The position numbers were made by a program, and so were the translations under genes. A stretch of DNA of 39,128 bases from Cloacimonetes bacterium UBA5456 (GTDB taxonomy: Bacteria; Cloacimonadota; Cloacimonadia; Cloacimonadales; Cloacimonadaceae): assembly GCA_002427325.1 (NCBI GenBank), contig DIQS01000033.1, positions 37,396 to 76,523 on the forward strand, written 5' to 3'. Numbering within the stretch: the first letter of the stretch is position 1; every line of letters starts with the position of its first letter. Below are positions 32,530 to 39,128 of this stretch, one piece after another. The notes under the pieces are model-generated. The model ran no database searches and was not told the origin of the DNA. It saw nothing but the letters and a program-made list of their open reading frames with translations.

Positions 32530-34646
32530 GAGATTAGCTCTTCTTCTTTGATTTTGGGAAGGGAGGATTCTTCGGTGACGAAAGTTGTGCGCAGTTCAAA
32601 TTCTGCCTTCTTGCCTTCGTTCCATTGCGAGACCGGACGGAGATAGCCCACGATGCGCGAAAAGACCTCGGTGATCGCACCGCATTTGGGGCAAGAGCTT
32701 TTCTCTCCATCGAGATAGCCGTGCTCCGGACAGATGCTGAACGTGGGCGAAAAAGTGAAGTATGGCAGACGATAGTTATCGCAAACGGTTTTGACCAGCT
32801 TTTTCACGCTCTCACCGTGTTCAAGGCGTTCTCCACCAAAGATATGCAGCACGGTTCCGCCGGTATATTTGCTCTGAAGCTCGTCCTGTTTATCCAAAAC
32901 CTCAAAGACGTCATCGCTATAGTTCACAGGCAGTTGGGTGCTGTTTGTATAGAATGGAGTTTCCTCATTCGGATTAGCGCTGATGATATCGGGATAGTCG
33001 CGCTTGTCGAGAACAGCGAGGCGATAGCTCGTCCCTTCCGCCGGAGTAGCTTCGAGGTTATAGTTATTTGAGGTAAGTTCTTGGAATTCAATGAGTCTCT
33101 CACGCAGATAGTCCATAATTTTGGCGGCAAAAGCCTGCCCCTCATCACTGCCTATTCCCTTGCCAAAGAAGTTGATGCAAGCTTCGTTCATGCCGATGAT
33201 TCCAATGGTGGAAAAGTGGTTTTTCCAATATTGGTCAAAACGTTCTTTGATGCTTTTCAGATAGAAACGAGTATAGGGATAGAGCCCGCTATCGGTATAG
33301 TTTTCCAATATCTTGCGCTTGATCTCTAAAGAGGACATGGCGAGATTGAGAACCTTGAGTAAGCGCTCAAAGAAGTCCTCTTCATCGCTTGCGAGATAGC
33401 CGATCCTGGGCAGATTGAGAGTGACCACGCCAACTGAGCCCGTGAGCGGGTTTGCACCAAAGAGTCCGCCTCCGCGTGCTTCCAGCTTCCTGGTATCCAA
33501 ACGCAGGCGACAACACATGCTACGGGCATCGTTGGGGTCCATATCGCTATTCACAAAGTTCGAGAAATAAGGGATGCCATACTTCGCCGTGGCTTCCCAA
33601 AGATGCTCAATGGCAGGGTTTTCCCAGTCAAAATCCTTGGTGATATTATAGGTCGGGATGGGGAAAGTAAAGACTCTGCCTTTGGCGTCGCCTCCAATCA
33701 TCACTTCCAAAAATGCCTTGTTCAACATATCCATCTCAGGCTGAAAATCACTGTAGCTTAGCTCCTGCGGCTCACCTCCAATAATCACGGGCTGATCTTT
33801 ATACATATCAGGCGGATAGAGGTCTAAAGTGATGTTTGTAAAAGGAGTCTGAAAGCCCACACGGGTGGGAACATTCACGTTGAAAACAAACTCTTGCAGA
33901 GCCTGCTTGACCTCGTCGTAAGAGAGATTATCATAGCGGATAAAAGGAGCAAGCAGGGTGTCAAAACTGGAGAATGCTTGAGCTCCCGCAGCTTCGCCTT
34001 GCAGGGTATAAAAGAAATTTACAATCTGTCCGAGTGCGCTACGAAAATGCCTCGCAGGCGAGCTTTCCACCTTTCCTTCCGCGCCCTTGAAGCCTGTCTG
34101 CAAGAGGTCTATGAGGTCCCAGCCCACGCAATAGACGGAAAGCTGTCCCAAGTCGTGAATGTGCATGGCACCGCTTTGATGAGCCTCACGAATCTCGGGC
34201 GGATAGACCTTATTCAACCAATAAGTTTTGCTCACCTCAGAGGCGATATAGTTGTTCAAACCTTGCAGTGAATATGCCATGTTTGAGTTCTCATTCACTT
34301 GCCAATCAAGCTTTTCGAGATATTGATCAATGAGCTGAACTCCCGCGGCGGAGACCATCTCACGAATCTGGGCATGCTGTTCGCGGTAGATAACATAAGC
34401 TTTTGCAGTCTGTTTATATGGAGAAGCGAGCAGCACCTCTTCAACAACGTCTTGAATCTCTTCAACATGCGGCGTGGTCGAGACAATTGCAGTCTGCATG
34501 AGACTCAATACCCTCAAAGTTAGTTTCTGGGCAATATCCTGCCCAAATTCACCTGTAGCCTCGCCGGCACGGGTTATGGCACGACTGATCTTACTTTGGT
34601 CAAAATCAGCAATTTGTCCGTTTCTTTTGCGGATCTTCGTGAACAT
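32526..34646 (-). CDS. nrdD: Anaerobic ribonucleoside-triphosphate reductase (class III)
   Basis: A 706-residue glycyl-radical enzyme that makes deoxyribonucleotides without oxygen. The N-terminal ATP cone covers residues about 1-95 (TKIRKRNGQIADFDQSKI). The catalytic region has MCCRLRLD near 365-375 and GGGLFGANPLTGSVGVVTLN. Near the C-terminus are the zinc cysteines (CPEHG, CPKCG) and the glycyl-radical loop RIVGYLRPVSQWNEGK with the radical Gly near 667. The GGAG ribosome site lies seven bases before the ATG. A promoter is at 34746-34773. Together with nrdG it marks an organism able to grow anaerobically; no aerobic class is seen in the window. Confidence 0.97.
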   Translation of the reverse strand: MFTKIRKRNGQIADFDQSKISRAITRAGEATGEFGQDIAQKLTLRVLSLMQTAIVSTTPHVEEIQDVVEEVLLASPYKQTAKAYVIYREQHAQIREMVSAAGVQLIDQYLEKLDWQVNENSNMAYSLQGLNNYIASEVSKTYWLNKVYPPEIREAHQSGAMHIHDLGQLSVYCVGWDLIDLLQTGFKGAEGKVESSPARHFRSALGQIVNFFYTLQGEAAGAQAFSSFDTLLAPFIRYDNLSYDEVKQALQEFVFNVNVPTRVGFQTPFTNITLDLYPPDMYKDQPVIIGGEPQELSYSDFQPEMDMLNKAFLEVMIGGDAKGRVFTFPIPTYNITKDFDWENPAIEHLWEATAKYGIPYFSNFVNSDMDPNDARSMCCRLRLDTRKLEARGGGLFGANPLTGSVGVVTLNLPRIGYLASDEEDFFERLLKVLNLAMSSLEIKRKILENYTDSGLYPYTRFYLKSIKERFDQYWKNHFSTIGIIGMNEACINFFGKGIGSDEGQAFAAKIMDYLRERLIEFQELTSNNYNLEATPAEGTSYRLAVLDKRDYPDIISANPNEETPFYTNSTQLPVNYSDDVFEVLDKQDELQSKYTGGTVLHIFGGERLEHGESVKKLVKTVCDNYRLPYFTFSPTFSICPEHGYLDGEKSSCPKCGAITEVFSRIVGYLRPVSQWNEGKKAEFELRTTFVTEESSLPKIKEEELIS

Positions 34647-34745
34647 AATAACTCCAAATATATATCTTTAATATCTTTCTATTCTATAATGACTTAGAGC
34701 CCCAAGGCGTAATATTTCAAAAGAGCCTCAGGCCTACGATTTACA

Positions 34746-34773
34746 CTTATATAAAGAGTTATCAATTTGTCAA
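34746..34773 (-). promoter_or_regulatory. Sigma70-type promoter of nrdD-nrdG
   Basis: On the minus strand, TTGACA (34773-34768) and TATAAG (34751-34746) are separated by 16 bp. The leader to nrdD is about 90 nt. The acacttatataaag sequence (34743-34756) covering the -10 box resembles half an NrdR box but is not a good full match. Confidence 0.6.
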
Positions 34774-35047
34774 GCAAGTATTGCTTACCTATTTGAAAGA
34801 GATTTCGAAAGGATCAGCCGTAATGTCGATCCCGAGAGAGTTAGGAGGATTTTGATAGATATCAACATTATGAAAAATAATTTTATGCGCGAAAACGATC
34901 AACAGTCTATAAGCTTGAGGCTCATCGTTTTAGGATTTGATCTTTATTTTCCAAAAAGCACCGTTTAATTTAGTCACAGGTTTAATGTCTTTCTCCACTC
35001 AAAAAGGTACAATATCGCATTTATTTTACTTATTTGCATTGAATATC
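34774..35047. other. Intergenic region between divergent nrdD and pepT-like promoters
   Basis: AT-rich spacer without a recognisable gene. It holds one inverted repeat, AAAACGAT (34892-34899) with ATCGTTTT (34924-34931), and otherwise nothing I can name. With the flanking promoters, the whole 34647-35107 gap is a divergent control region. Confidence 0.5.
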
Positions 35048-35076
35048 TTGACAAAATTGAGCCATTGTTGGATACT
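35048..35076 (+). promoter_or_regulatory. Sigma70-type promoter of the pepT-like/dapB/dapF operon
   Basis: TTGACA (35048-35053) and GATACT (35071-35076) are 17 bp apart. The predicted start near 35083 gives a leader of about 25 nt with AGAGGA ahead of the ATG at 35108. Confidence 0.6.
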
Positions 35077-35107
35077 GTACTCACCATATTAAAGAGAGGA
35101 CCCCGAA

Positions 35108-36226
35108 ATGCAAAACGATGTGGTCAGTTATTTCTTGGAACTGGTTGCAATTGATAGCGAATCCTTGAATGAGCGCGGCATGATCGAGAGACTCAAGAGT
35201 GATCTTGAACAGCTCGGTGCCGAGACATTCGTGGATGACAGCCATCTTAAGACCGGTGGAAACGCCGGAAATCTTTACGGCTTTCTGCCCGGTAATATTG
35301 ATAAAGCCCCGATCTTGCTATGTGCACATGTGGACACCGTGAAACCCGGCAACGGGATCAAACCAATAATCCGCGACGGCGTAATCTATAGCGACGGCAC
35401 AACTATACTCGGCGGAGACGATAAATCAGGCGTGGCTGAAATCATGGTCGCACTAAGACGCCTCAAAGCATCGGGCAAGGATCATGCACCGATAGAAGTT
35501 CTTTTCACAATCAGCGAAGAGATAGGCCTTTTAGGCGCACGAGGCTTTGACAAATCACGCCTTAAATCTTCATTCGGCTATGCTTTTGACACTCATGTGG
35601 TAGGCGAGATCATCATCGGCGCACCTTCTCAAAAATCCTTTAAAATCACCATCAATGGCAAAGAAGCCCATGCCGGAGTAGAGCCTGAGAAGGGGCTTAA
35701 TGCCATACTCATCGCCTCTGAAGCCATTACCCGGATGCCCATGGGACGCATAGACCCTGAAACCACCTGCAATATTGGCATTATCAAGGGCGGAACGGCG
35801 ACAAATATCGTTCCGAACACCGTTTATCTCAAAGGTGAAGCCCGTAGTCACAATCCCGATAAACTACAAAAGCTCTGTGCCGAAATCCGCAAGGCTTTTG
35901 ACGATGCTGTCCAAAAGCACTCTGAAAAAGGCGCAAGCATGGATTTCATCTGCAATCAAGAATATCACAGCTTTTTGATGGATGAAAGCTCCGAGGCAGT
36001 CCAACTGGCAATCAAGGCACTCAAAGATTTGGACATCCCCTACACCACCGGCAGAACTGGCGGCGGCAGCGATGCCAATATCTTCAACGCAGCCGGCTTC
36101 CCCATGATCATCTGCGGCACCGGCATGGACAAAGTTCACACGGTTGACGAGAAGATCGAAATCGCCGAGCTCATCCGCGGAACTGACTTCGTTTCACAGC
36201 TTATCAAACACCACAGCGAGGCATAA
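35108..36226 (+). CDS. M20-family metallopeptidase, PepT-like
   Basis: A 372-residue zinc-dependent peptidase or deacylase. Expected metal ligands are His74 and Asp76 (CAHVDTV), Asp104 (GGDDKSG), Glu137-Glu138 (SEEIGLLG), Asp in AFDTH, and His near GMDKVHTVDE. A dimerisation domain (KITINGKEAHAGVEPEKGLNA) is inserted in the middle, as usual for the family. The sequence is closest in feel to the PepT-like subgroup rather than true DapE. It is first in an operon with dapB and dapF (three bases to dapB), so it might act on an acylated diaminopimelate intermediate, but a general tripeptidase is as likely. Confidence 0.9.
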   Translation: MQNDVVSYFLELVAIDSESLNERGMIERLKSDLEQLGAETFVDDSHLKTGGNAGNLYGFLPGNIDKAPILLCAHVDTVKPGNGIKPIIRDGVIYSDGTTILGGDDKSGVAEIMVALRRLKASGKDHAPIEVLFTISEEIGLLGARGFDKSRLKSSFGYAFDTHVVGEIIIGAPSQKSFKITINGKEAHAGVEPEKGLNAILIASEAITRMPMGRIDPETTCNIGIIKGGTATNIVPNTVYLKGEARSHNPDKLQKLCAEIRKAFDDAVQKHSEKGASMDFICNQEYHSFLMDESSEAVQLAIKALKDLDIPYTTGRTGGGSDANIFNAAGFPMIICGTGMDKVHTVDEKIEIAELIRGTDFVSQLIKHHSEA

Positions 36227-36229
36227 GTC

Positions 36230-36976
36230 ATGCTAAAACTATCTCTTATCGGCTATGGCAAGATGGGCAAGATGGTAGAAAAGCTCGCCCTTGAGAAAGG
36301 CTTTGAGACCGTCAGCATCATCGACCCAAACGTCACCGGCGCACACAAAGAAATCACAAAAGAGGCTTTGAACGGCGCTGATGTCGCGATCGATTTCAGC
36401 CACCCAAGCGTCATCTTGGCAAATATCGAAAAGCTGATAGAGCTAAAGCAAAGAGCCGTGATCGGCACAACCGGCTGGCACGACAGCCTCGAAGACATCA
36501 TCGCTCGCGCCGAGAAATCAAGCACAGGCCTTGTCTATGGCTCGAACTTTTCCCTTGGCATGAATCTCTTTTTGAAGCTCGCAGAAGAGGCGACCCAGAT
36601 CTTTGATAACTTTGAGGAATACGACCTTTTAGCTTGGGAATTTCATCACAGTCAAAAGGCGGATAGCCCCTCCGGAACAGCGATTGAGCTCGCCAAGAAG
36701 ATATTGGAAAAGAGCAGTCGTAAAACGAAAGTAGCCTGGGACAAACTCGACAGACGCCCTGAAAAAGACGAGCTTCATTTTGCCAGCATCCGCGGTGGAA
36801 AGATTCCCGGAACCCACTGTTTGAGCTTTGACAGCGAAGAAGATAGCATCACCATCACCCATGAAGTTCGCTCTCGCGCCACTTTTGCTCGCGGCGCACT
36901 GATGGCAGCCGATTTTATCCATCAAAAACACGGCGTATTCAGCTTTTCAGAGATAATCGGAGAGCTACTTTGCTGA
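36230..36976 (+). CDS. dapB: 4-hydroxy-tetrahydrodipicolinate reductase
   Basis: A 248-residue NAD(P)H-dependent enzyme of the lysine/diaminopimelate pathway. The nucleotide-binding start is LSLIGYGKMGKMV; later come AIDFSHPSV, GTTGWHD and SNFSLGMNLF. The active-site segment is EFHHSQKADSPSGTA (His139-His140, Lys143), where the family usually has KxDAPSGTA. Length is typical of the shorter form. It follows the pepT-like gene by three bases and its end overlaps the dapF start. Confidence 0.95.
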   Translation: MLKLSLIGYGKMGKMVEKLALEKGFETVSIIDPNVTGAHKEITKEALNGADVAIDFSHPSVILANIEKLIELKQRAVIGTTGWHDSLEDIIARAEKSSTGLVYGSNFSLGMNLFLKLAEEATQIFDNFEEYDLLAWEFHHSQKADSPSGTAIELAKKILEKSSRKTKVAWDKLDRRPEKDELHFASIRGGKIPGTHCLSFDSEEDSITITHEVRSRATFARGALMAADFIHQKHGVFSFSEIIGELLC

Positions 36977-37737
36977 TTCCTTTCTTCAAGATGCAGGCAC
37001 AAGGGAACGACTTTGTTTTCCTCGAATCCTCATTTGATATAGAGCCTGACATCTTAGCTAAGAAGATATGCGACAGACACTTTGGCATTGGCGCCGACGG
37101 CCTCGTCTATTTAGTTGAATCCGAAGTCGCAGACATGAGAATGATCATCTACAACTCGGATGGAACGCGCGCCATGATGTGCGGAAGTGCCCTGCGCTGT
37201 GCTGCCGCTCATCTTTTTGACAAAACAAATGCTAAACAACTAAGCATCGAGACCGATTCCGGGCTCAAAGAAGTAAGACAGAAAGAAGGCGAAATACATG
37301 TAAACATGGGCAAGCCCCGCCTCATCCAAAGCGGACTCAAGCTCTTGGACTTTGAAGGCGAACTCGTGGACATCGGCAATCTTCACTACATCATCTTTGA
37401 AGATAAGCCCATGACAGACCCGCATTTACAATATGGACACCAGCTTTCCACAAGCAAGCTTTTGCCCGATGAAGCAAACGTCCACTTCGTAAACATACAC
37501 GACCCAAGCTCGATCTCGATGAAGATCTGGGAACGAGGCGCCGGAGCCACTCTTGCTTGTGGCACGGGAGCCGCTTCAACCGTTTTTGCCGGCATCAAGC
37601 TGGGAAAGCTGGGCAACAAGGTGAGAGTTTTCGTCCCCGGCGGCGAGGTCAAAATCTCCCTGCAACCTGACGGCAGCCTCGAACTCATCGGCTCAGTCAC
37701 CAAGGTATTTGAAGGGGTTTATGCATGGACAACTTAG
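36970..37737 (+). CDS. dapF: Diaminopimelate epimerase
   Basis: A 255-residue racemase converting LL- to meso-diaminopimelate for peptidoglycan and lysine. Start is a TTG at 36970 that overlaps dapB by seven bases; the family N-terminus FFKMQAQGNDFVFLES follows at once. The two catalytic cysteines are Cys71 (MMCGSALRC) and Cys197 (LACGTGAAST); His139 (GNLH) and Glu188-Arg189 are also kept. Two usually conserved positions differ: CGSA rather than CGNG after the first Cys, and GAT rather than GET before the second. Its 3' end overlaps the RodZ-like gene by 13 bases. Confidence 0.94.
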   Translation: MLIPFFKMQAQGNDFVFLESSFDIEPDILAKKICDRHFGIGADGLVYLVESEVADMRMIIYNSDGTRAMMCGSALRCAAAHLFDKTNAKQLSIETDSGLKEVRQKEGEIHVNMGKPRLIQSGLKLLDFEGELVDIGNLHYIIFEDKPMTDPHLQYGHQLSTSKLLPDEANVHFVNIHDPSSISMKIWERGAGATLACGTGAASTVFAGIKLGKLGNKVRVFVPGGEVKISLQPDGSLELIGSVTKVFEGVYAWTT

Positions 37738-38336
37738 GCAAATACCTCAAAGAACTGCGCGAGGACAAGGGTCTGAGCCAAACCGATGTCTTCAATAAAG
37801 CAAGAATCCGAGAAGAAGTCTTAGAGAAGATAGAGCAAAACAAGCTTTCTGACTTAGGCAACTATGGCTTTGTGAAGGCACTTGTCTATAACTACGCCCG
37901 TTTCCTGGACGCTGATCTTGATAAGGTGATGACGGAATTCAACGTCATCATGCCGCCCTCAATCAAGAAGGACTTTAACCCCCGCAGAAACATAACATCA
38001 AACAAAATAATGCTTTCTACAAACTTCTTCTGGAGCTTAGTGATCCTCGTAATCATCTTAGTCTTAGGTTCCATCCTGCTAAATGCCTACCGCAATGGAT
38101 GGCTAAAAAATCCTGAACTCTTCAGCAAAGACAAGCCCGTGAAAGAGAAAGTCGTCAAAGAAAAACCAGAAGAAGAGCCCGAAGAAATAAGACAAAGGAT
38201 GCTGGAACTCACCAAAAAGAAAGCAGATACCGAGCTGGATTCCACAGCGAAAAAGAAGGGAAATGTTGATTCGGATAACGCCGACTATTTAGGCACTATT
38301 TTAGGAGATAGCCCAATCAATATTTCCATCGATTAG
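37725..38336 (+). CDS. RodZ-like helix-turn-helix membrane protein
   Basis: A 203-residue protein. Residues 1-75 form an Xre/RodZ-type helix-turn-helix (LGKYLKELREDKGLSQTDVFNKARI... YGFVKALVYNYARFLDADLD). A basic stretch precedes one transmembrane helix at about residues 103-121 (FFWSLVILVIILVLGSILL). The short, highly charged periplasmic end has no DUF4115 domain, so this is a reduced RodZ. In known bacteria RodZ ties MreB to the membrane in cell-shape control. It overlaps dapF and has AAGGGG upstream, placing a cell-shape candidate in the diaminopimelate operon. Confidence 0.8.
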   Translation: MDNLGKYLKELREDKGLSQTDVFNKARIREEVLEKIEQNKLSDLGNYGFVKALVYNYARFLDADLDKVMTEFNVIMPPSIKKDFNPRRNITSNKIMLSTNFFWSLVILVIILVLGSILLNAYRNGWLKNPELFSKDKPVKEKVVKEKPEEEPEEIRQRMLELTKKKADTELDSTAKKKGNVDSDNADYLGTILGDSPINISID

Positions 38337-38423
38337 CCCCCATTTTGTTGATTTTCATTCAATTTCCGCGCATATTCATTCCCCAAAAGTCCAGGACCTC
38401 TCATAACTTCCTACCTTGCCATC

Positions 38424-38519
38424 TCTTACCTATAGGGTTCAGCTTATCATTTGCTTATGATATGCTCATGCTCATGACCACATCATGACCATATCATGAC
38501 CAGAACCCAGTAAGGAAGA
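38424..38519 (+). repeat. Dispersed intergenic repeat, copy 4
   Basis: A 96-bp copy between the convergent ends of the RodZ-like gene and the phosphate-cotransporter gene. Units lie at 38473-38483, 38484-38494 and 38495-38505. The outer arms (38424-38440 and 38503-38519) pair at 13 of 17 positions, with perfect GGGTTC/GAACCC at the inner end. Apart from this copy the 305-bp gap (38337-38641) shows nothing recognisable. Confidence 0.9.
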
Positions 38520-38641
38520 CCTGAAAAAAACATGAAATGCACAAGAGAATTTAGACTTGTAGCAATAAAAATCTAATCAGTTTTATAGAAATTGGGATAG
38601 AAGCGGCAAACTCACGCTGCCGCCTTGTTTTATATATATTC

Positions 38642-39128
38642 TTAGTCGCTCTTCTTTGTGAACGCCACCATATTAGGATAGACAAAGCGATGGCTTCCGG
38701 CTTTCACGAGGTTTTTCATCTTATCGGCAATGAGCTCAACCTGATCGAGATAGTCGATGGTGTTCAGTCCACCAGCGGGTTCACATTCGCCGTTTTGTAT
38801 CTCGGTAAGGATACGGTTTCTCAGATACTTATATTGCTCGTTGATGCGTCCTTCCATCTCGACGATCTTATAGCTGTAATCCTCTTTAAACTCCTGCAGA
38901 TAGTCTATCCCCAAGTCCATCATAAAGGTGATTTTGGTATGCAGATCGCTGATCATCGCGCAATATTCTTCGGAAAGCGGCTCTTTTTGCACGGAAATCT
39001 GATAATTCAGGATGCGATTGACTTCTTCCATATAGTCGCCGAGCTTTTCAATGTCGTTCACGGTGTGGAGGAGCGCCGGAATCCTGCGCGCTACACTCTC
39101 ATAATTCGTTCTTTCGTTGAGCGCCACG
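38642..39128 (-). CDS. PhoU-like C-terminal part of a Na/phosphate cotransporter (5' end outside window)
   Basis: The visible 162 residues are helical and resemble the PhoU-like domain at the C-terminus of Na/Pi cotransporter (NptA/PNaS) proteins: VARRIPALLHTVNDIEKLGDYMEEV is the typical start of such a domain. The frame continues to the window edge; the GTG at 39127 is likely internal, since a protein of this type would have about 350 residues of membrane domain before it. A free-standing PhoU-domain protein is the alternative. It ends with a short KKSD tail. Confidence 0.75.
   Translation of the reverse strand, partial: VALNERTNYESVARRIPALLHTVNDIEKLGDYMEEVNRILNYQISVQKEPLSEEYCAMISDLHTKITFMMDLGIDYLQEFKEDYSYKIVEMEGRINEQYKYLRNRILTEIQNGECEPAGGLNTIDYLDQVELIADKMKNLVKAGSHRFVYPNMVAFTKKSD

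Noticed and set aside
1..38519. Repeat copies as phage or plasmid attachment sites
   Set aside because: No integrase, transposase or phage gene lies between copies, and the intervening genes are core housekeeping functions.

Overview
This window looks like a chromosome segment from an uncultured, probably anaerobic Gram-negative bacterium of the FCB group; Candidatus Cloacimonadota (WWE1) is my best guess, made from gene content without any search. The pointers are a strictly anaerobic class III ribonucleotide reductase, a fused radical SAM-DUF2344 protein, a secreted protein with a type IX-like C-terminal sorting domain, outer-membrane and TolQ/TolR-type envelope genes, and good sigma70-type promoters (TTGACA with 16-17 bp spacers). 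No rRNA, tRNA, CRISPR array, phage gene or insertion sequence was seen.

Layout. 1-1.7 kb (minus): a lipoprotein with a glucuronyl C5-epimerase-like domain and a YraN nuclease-fold protein. 1.8-12.4 kb (plus): the most unusual locus, an apparent trans-envelope machine made of an outer-membrane protein, a 1950-residue secreted helical-repeat (TPR-like) protein, a small secreted protein, one TolQ/ExbB, two TolR/ExbD proteins and an inner-membrane protein with an FHA-like N-terminus and a TonB/AgmX-like C-terminus, closed by a clear intrinsic terminator. The set resembles the Agl-Glt gliding/sporulation machinery of Myxococcus (one TolQ, two TolR, giant TPR protein, GltG/GltJ-type protein). One of the two TolR-like proteins has Asn where the proton-carrying Asp should be. 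12.6-14.9 kb (plus): priA.

15.1-26.9 kb (minus): one tightly packed 12-gene operon, rimP-nusA-ylxR-ylxQ-infB-rbfA-nrnA-truB-ribF followed by a sorted secreted protein, a YhaM-type exoribonuclease and a WalJ/YycJ metallo-beta-lactamase protein. It has a promoter about 200 nt upstream and a long leader with serial hairpins, one of which resembles a terminator. 27.6-31.2 kb (minus): radical SAM-DUF2344 protein and glycerate 2-kinase. 31.4-34.6 kb (minus): nrdD-nrdG-vanZ-like. 35.1-38.3 kb (plus, divergent from nrdD): pepT-like, dapB, dapF and a RodZ-like HTH membrane protein. At the right edge (minus) lies the C-terminal PhoU-like part of a probable Na/phosphate cotransporter.

A dispersed element of about 95-105 bp occurs in the intergenic gaps at 1, 15.0, 27.4 and 38.5 kb. 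All four copies lie in the same orientation. The three complete copies contain three 11-bp tandem CATGACCA-type units and terminal inverted arms whose sequence drifts in a paired, partly compensatory way. It is not a terminator of the usual kind and I do not recognise it as a named family. The Agl-Glt-like locus and this repeat family are the two best candidates for something undescribed.
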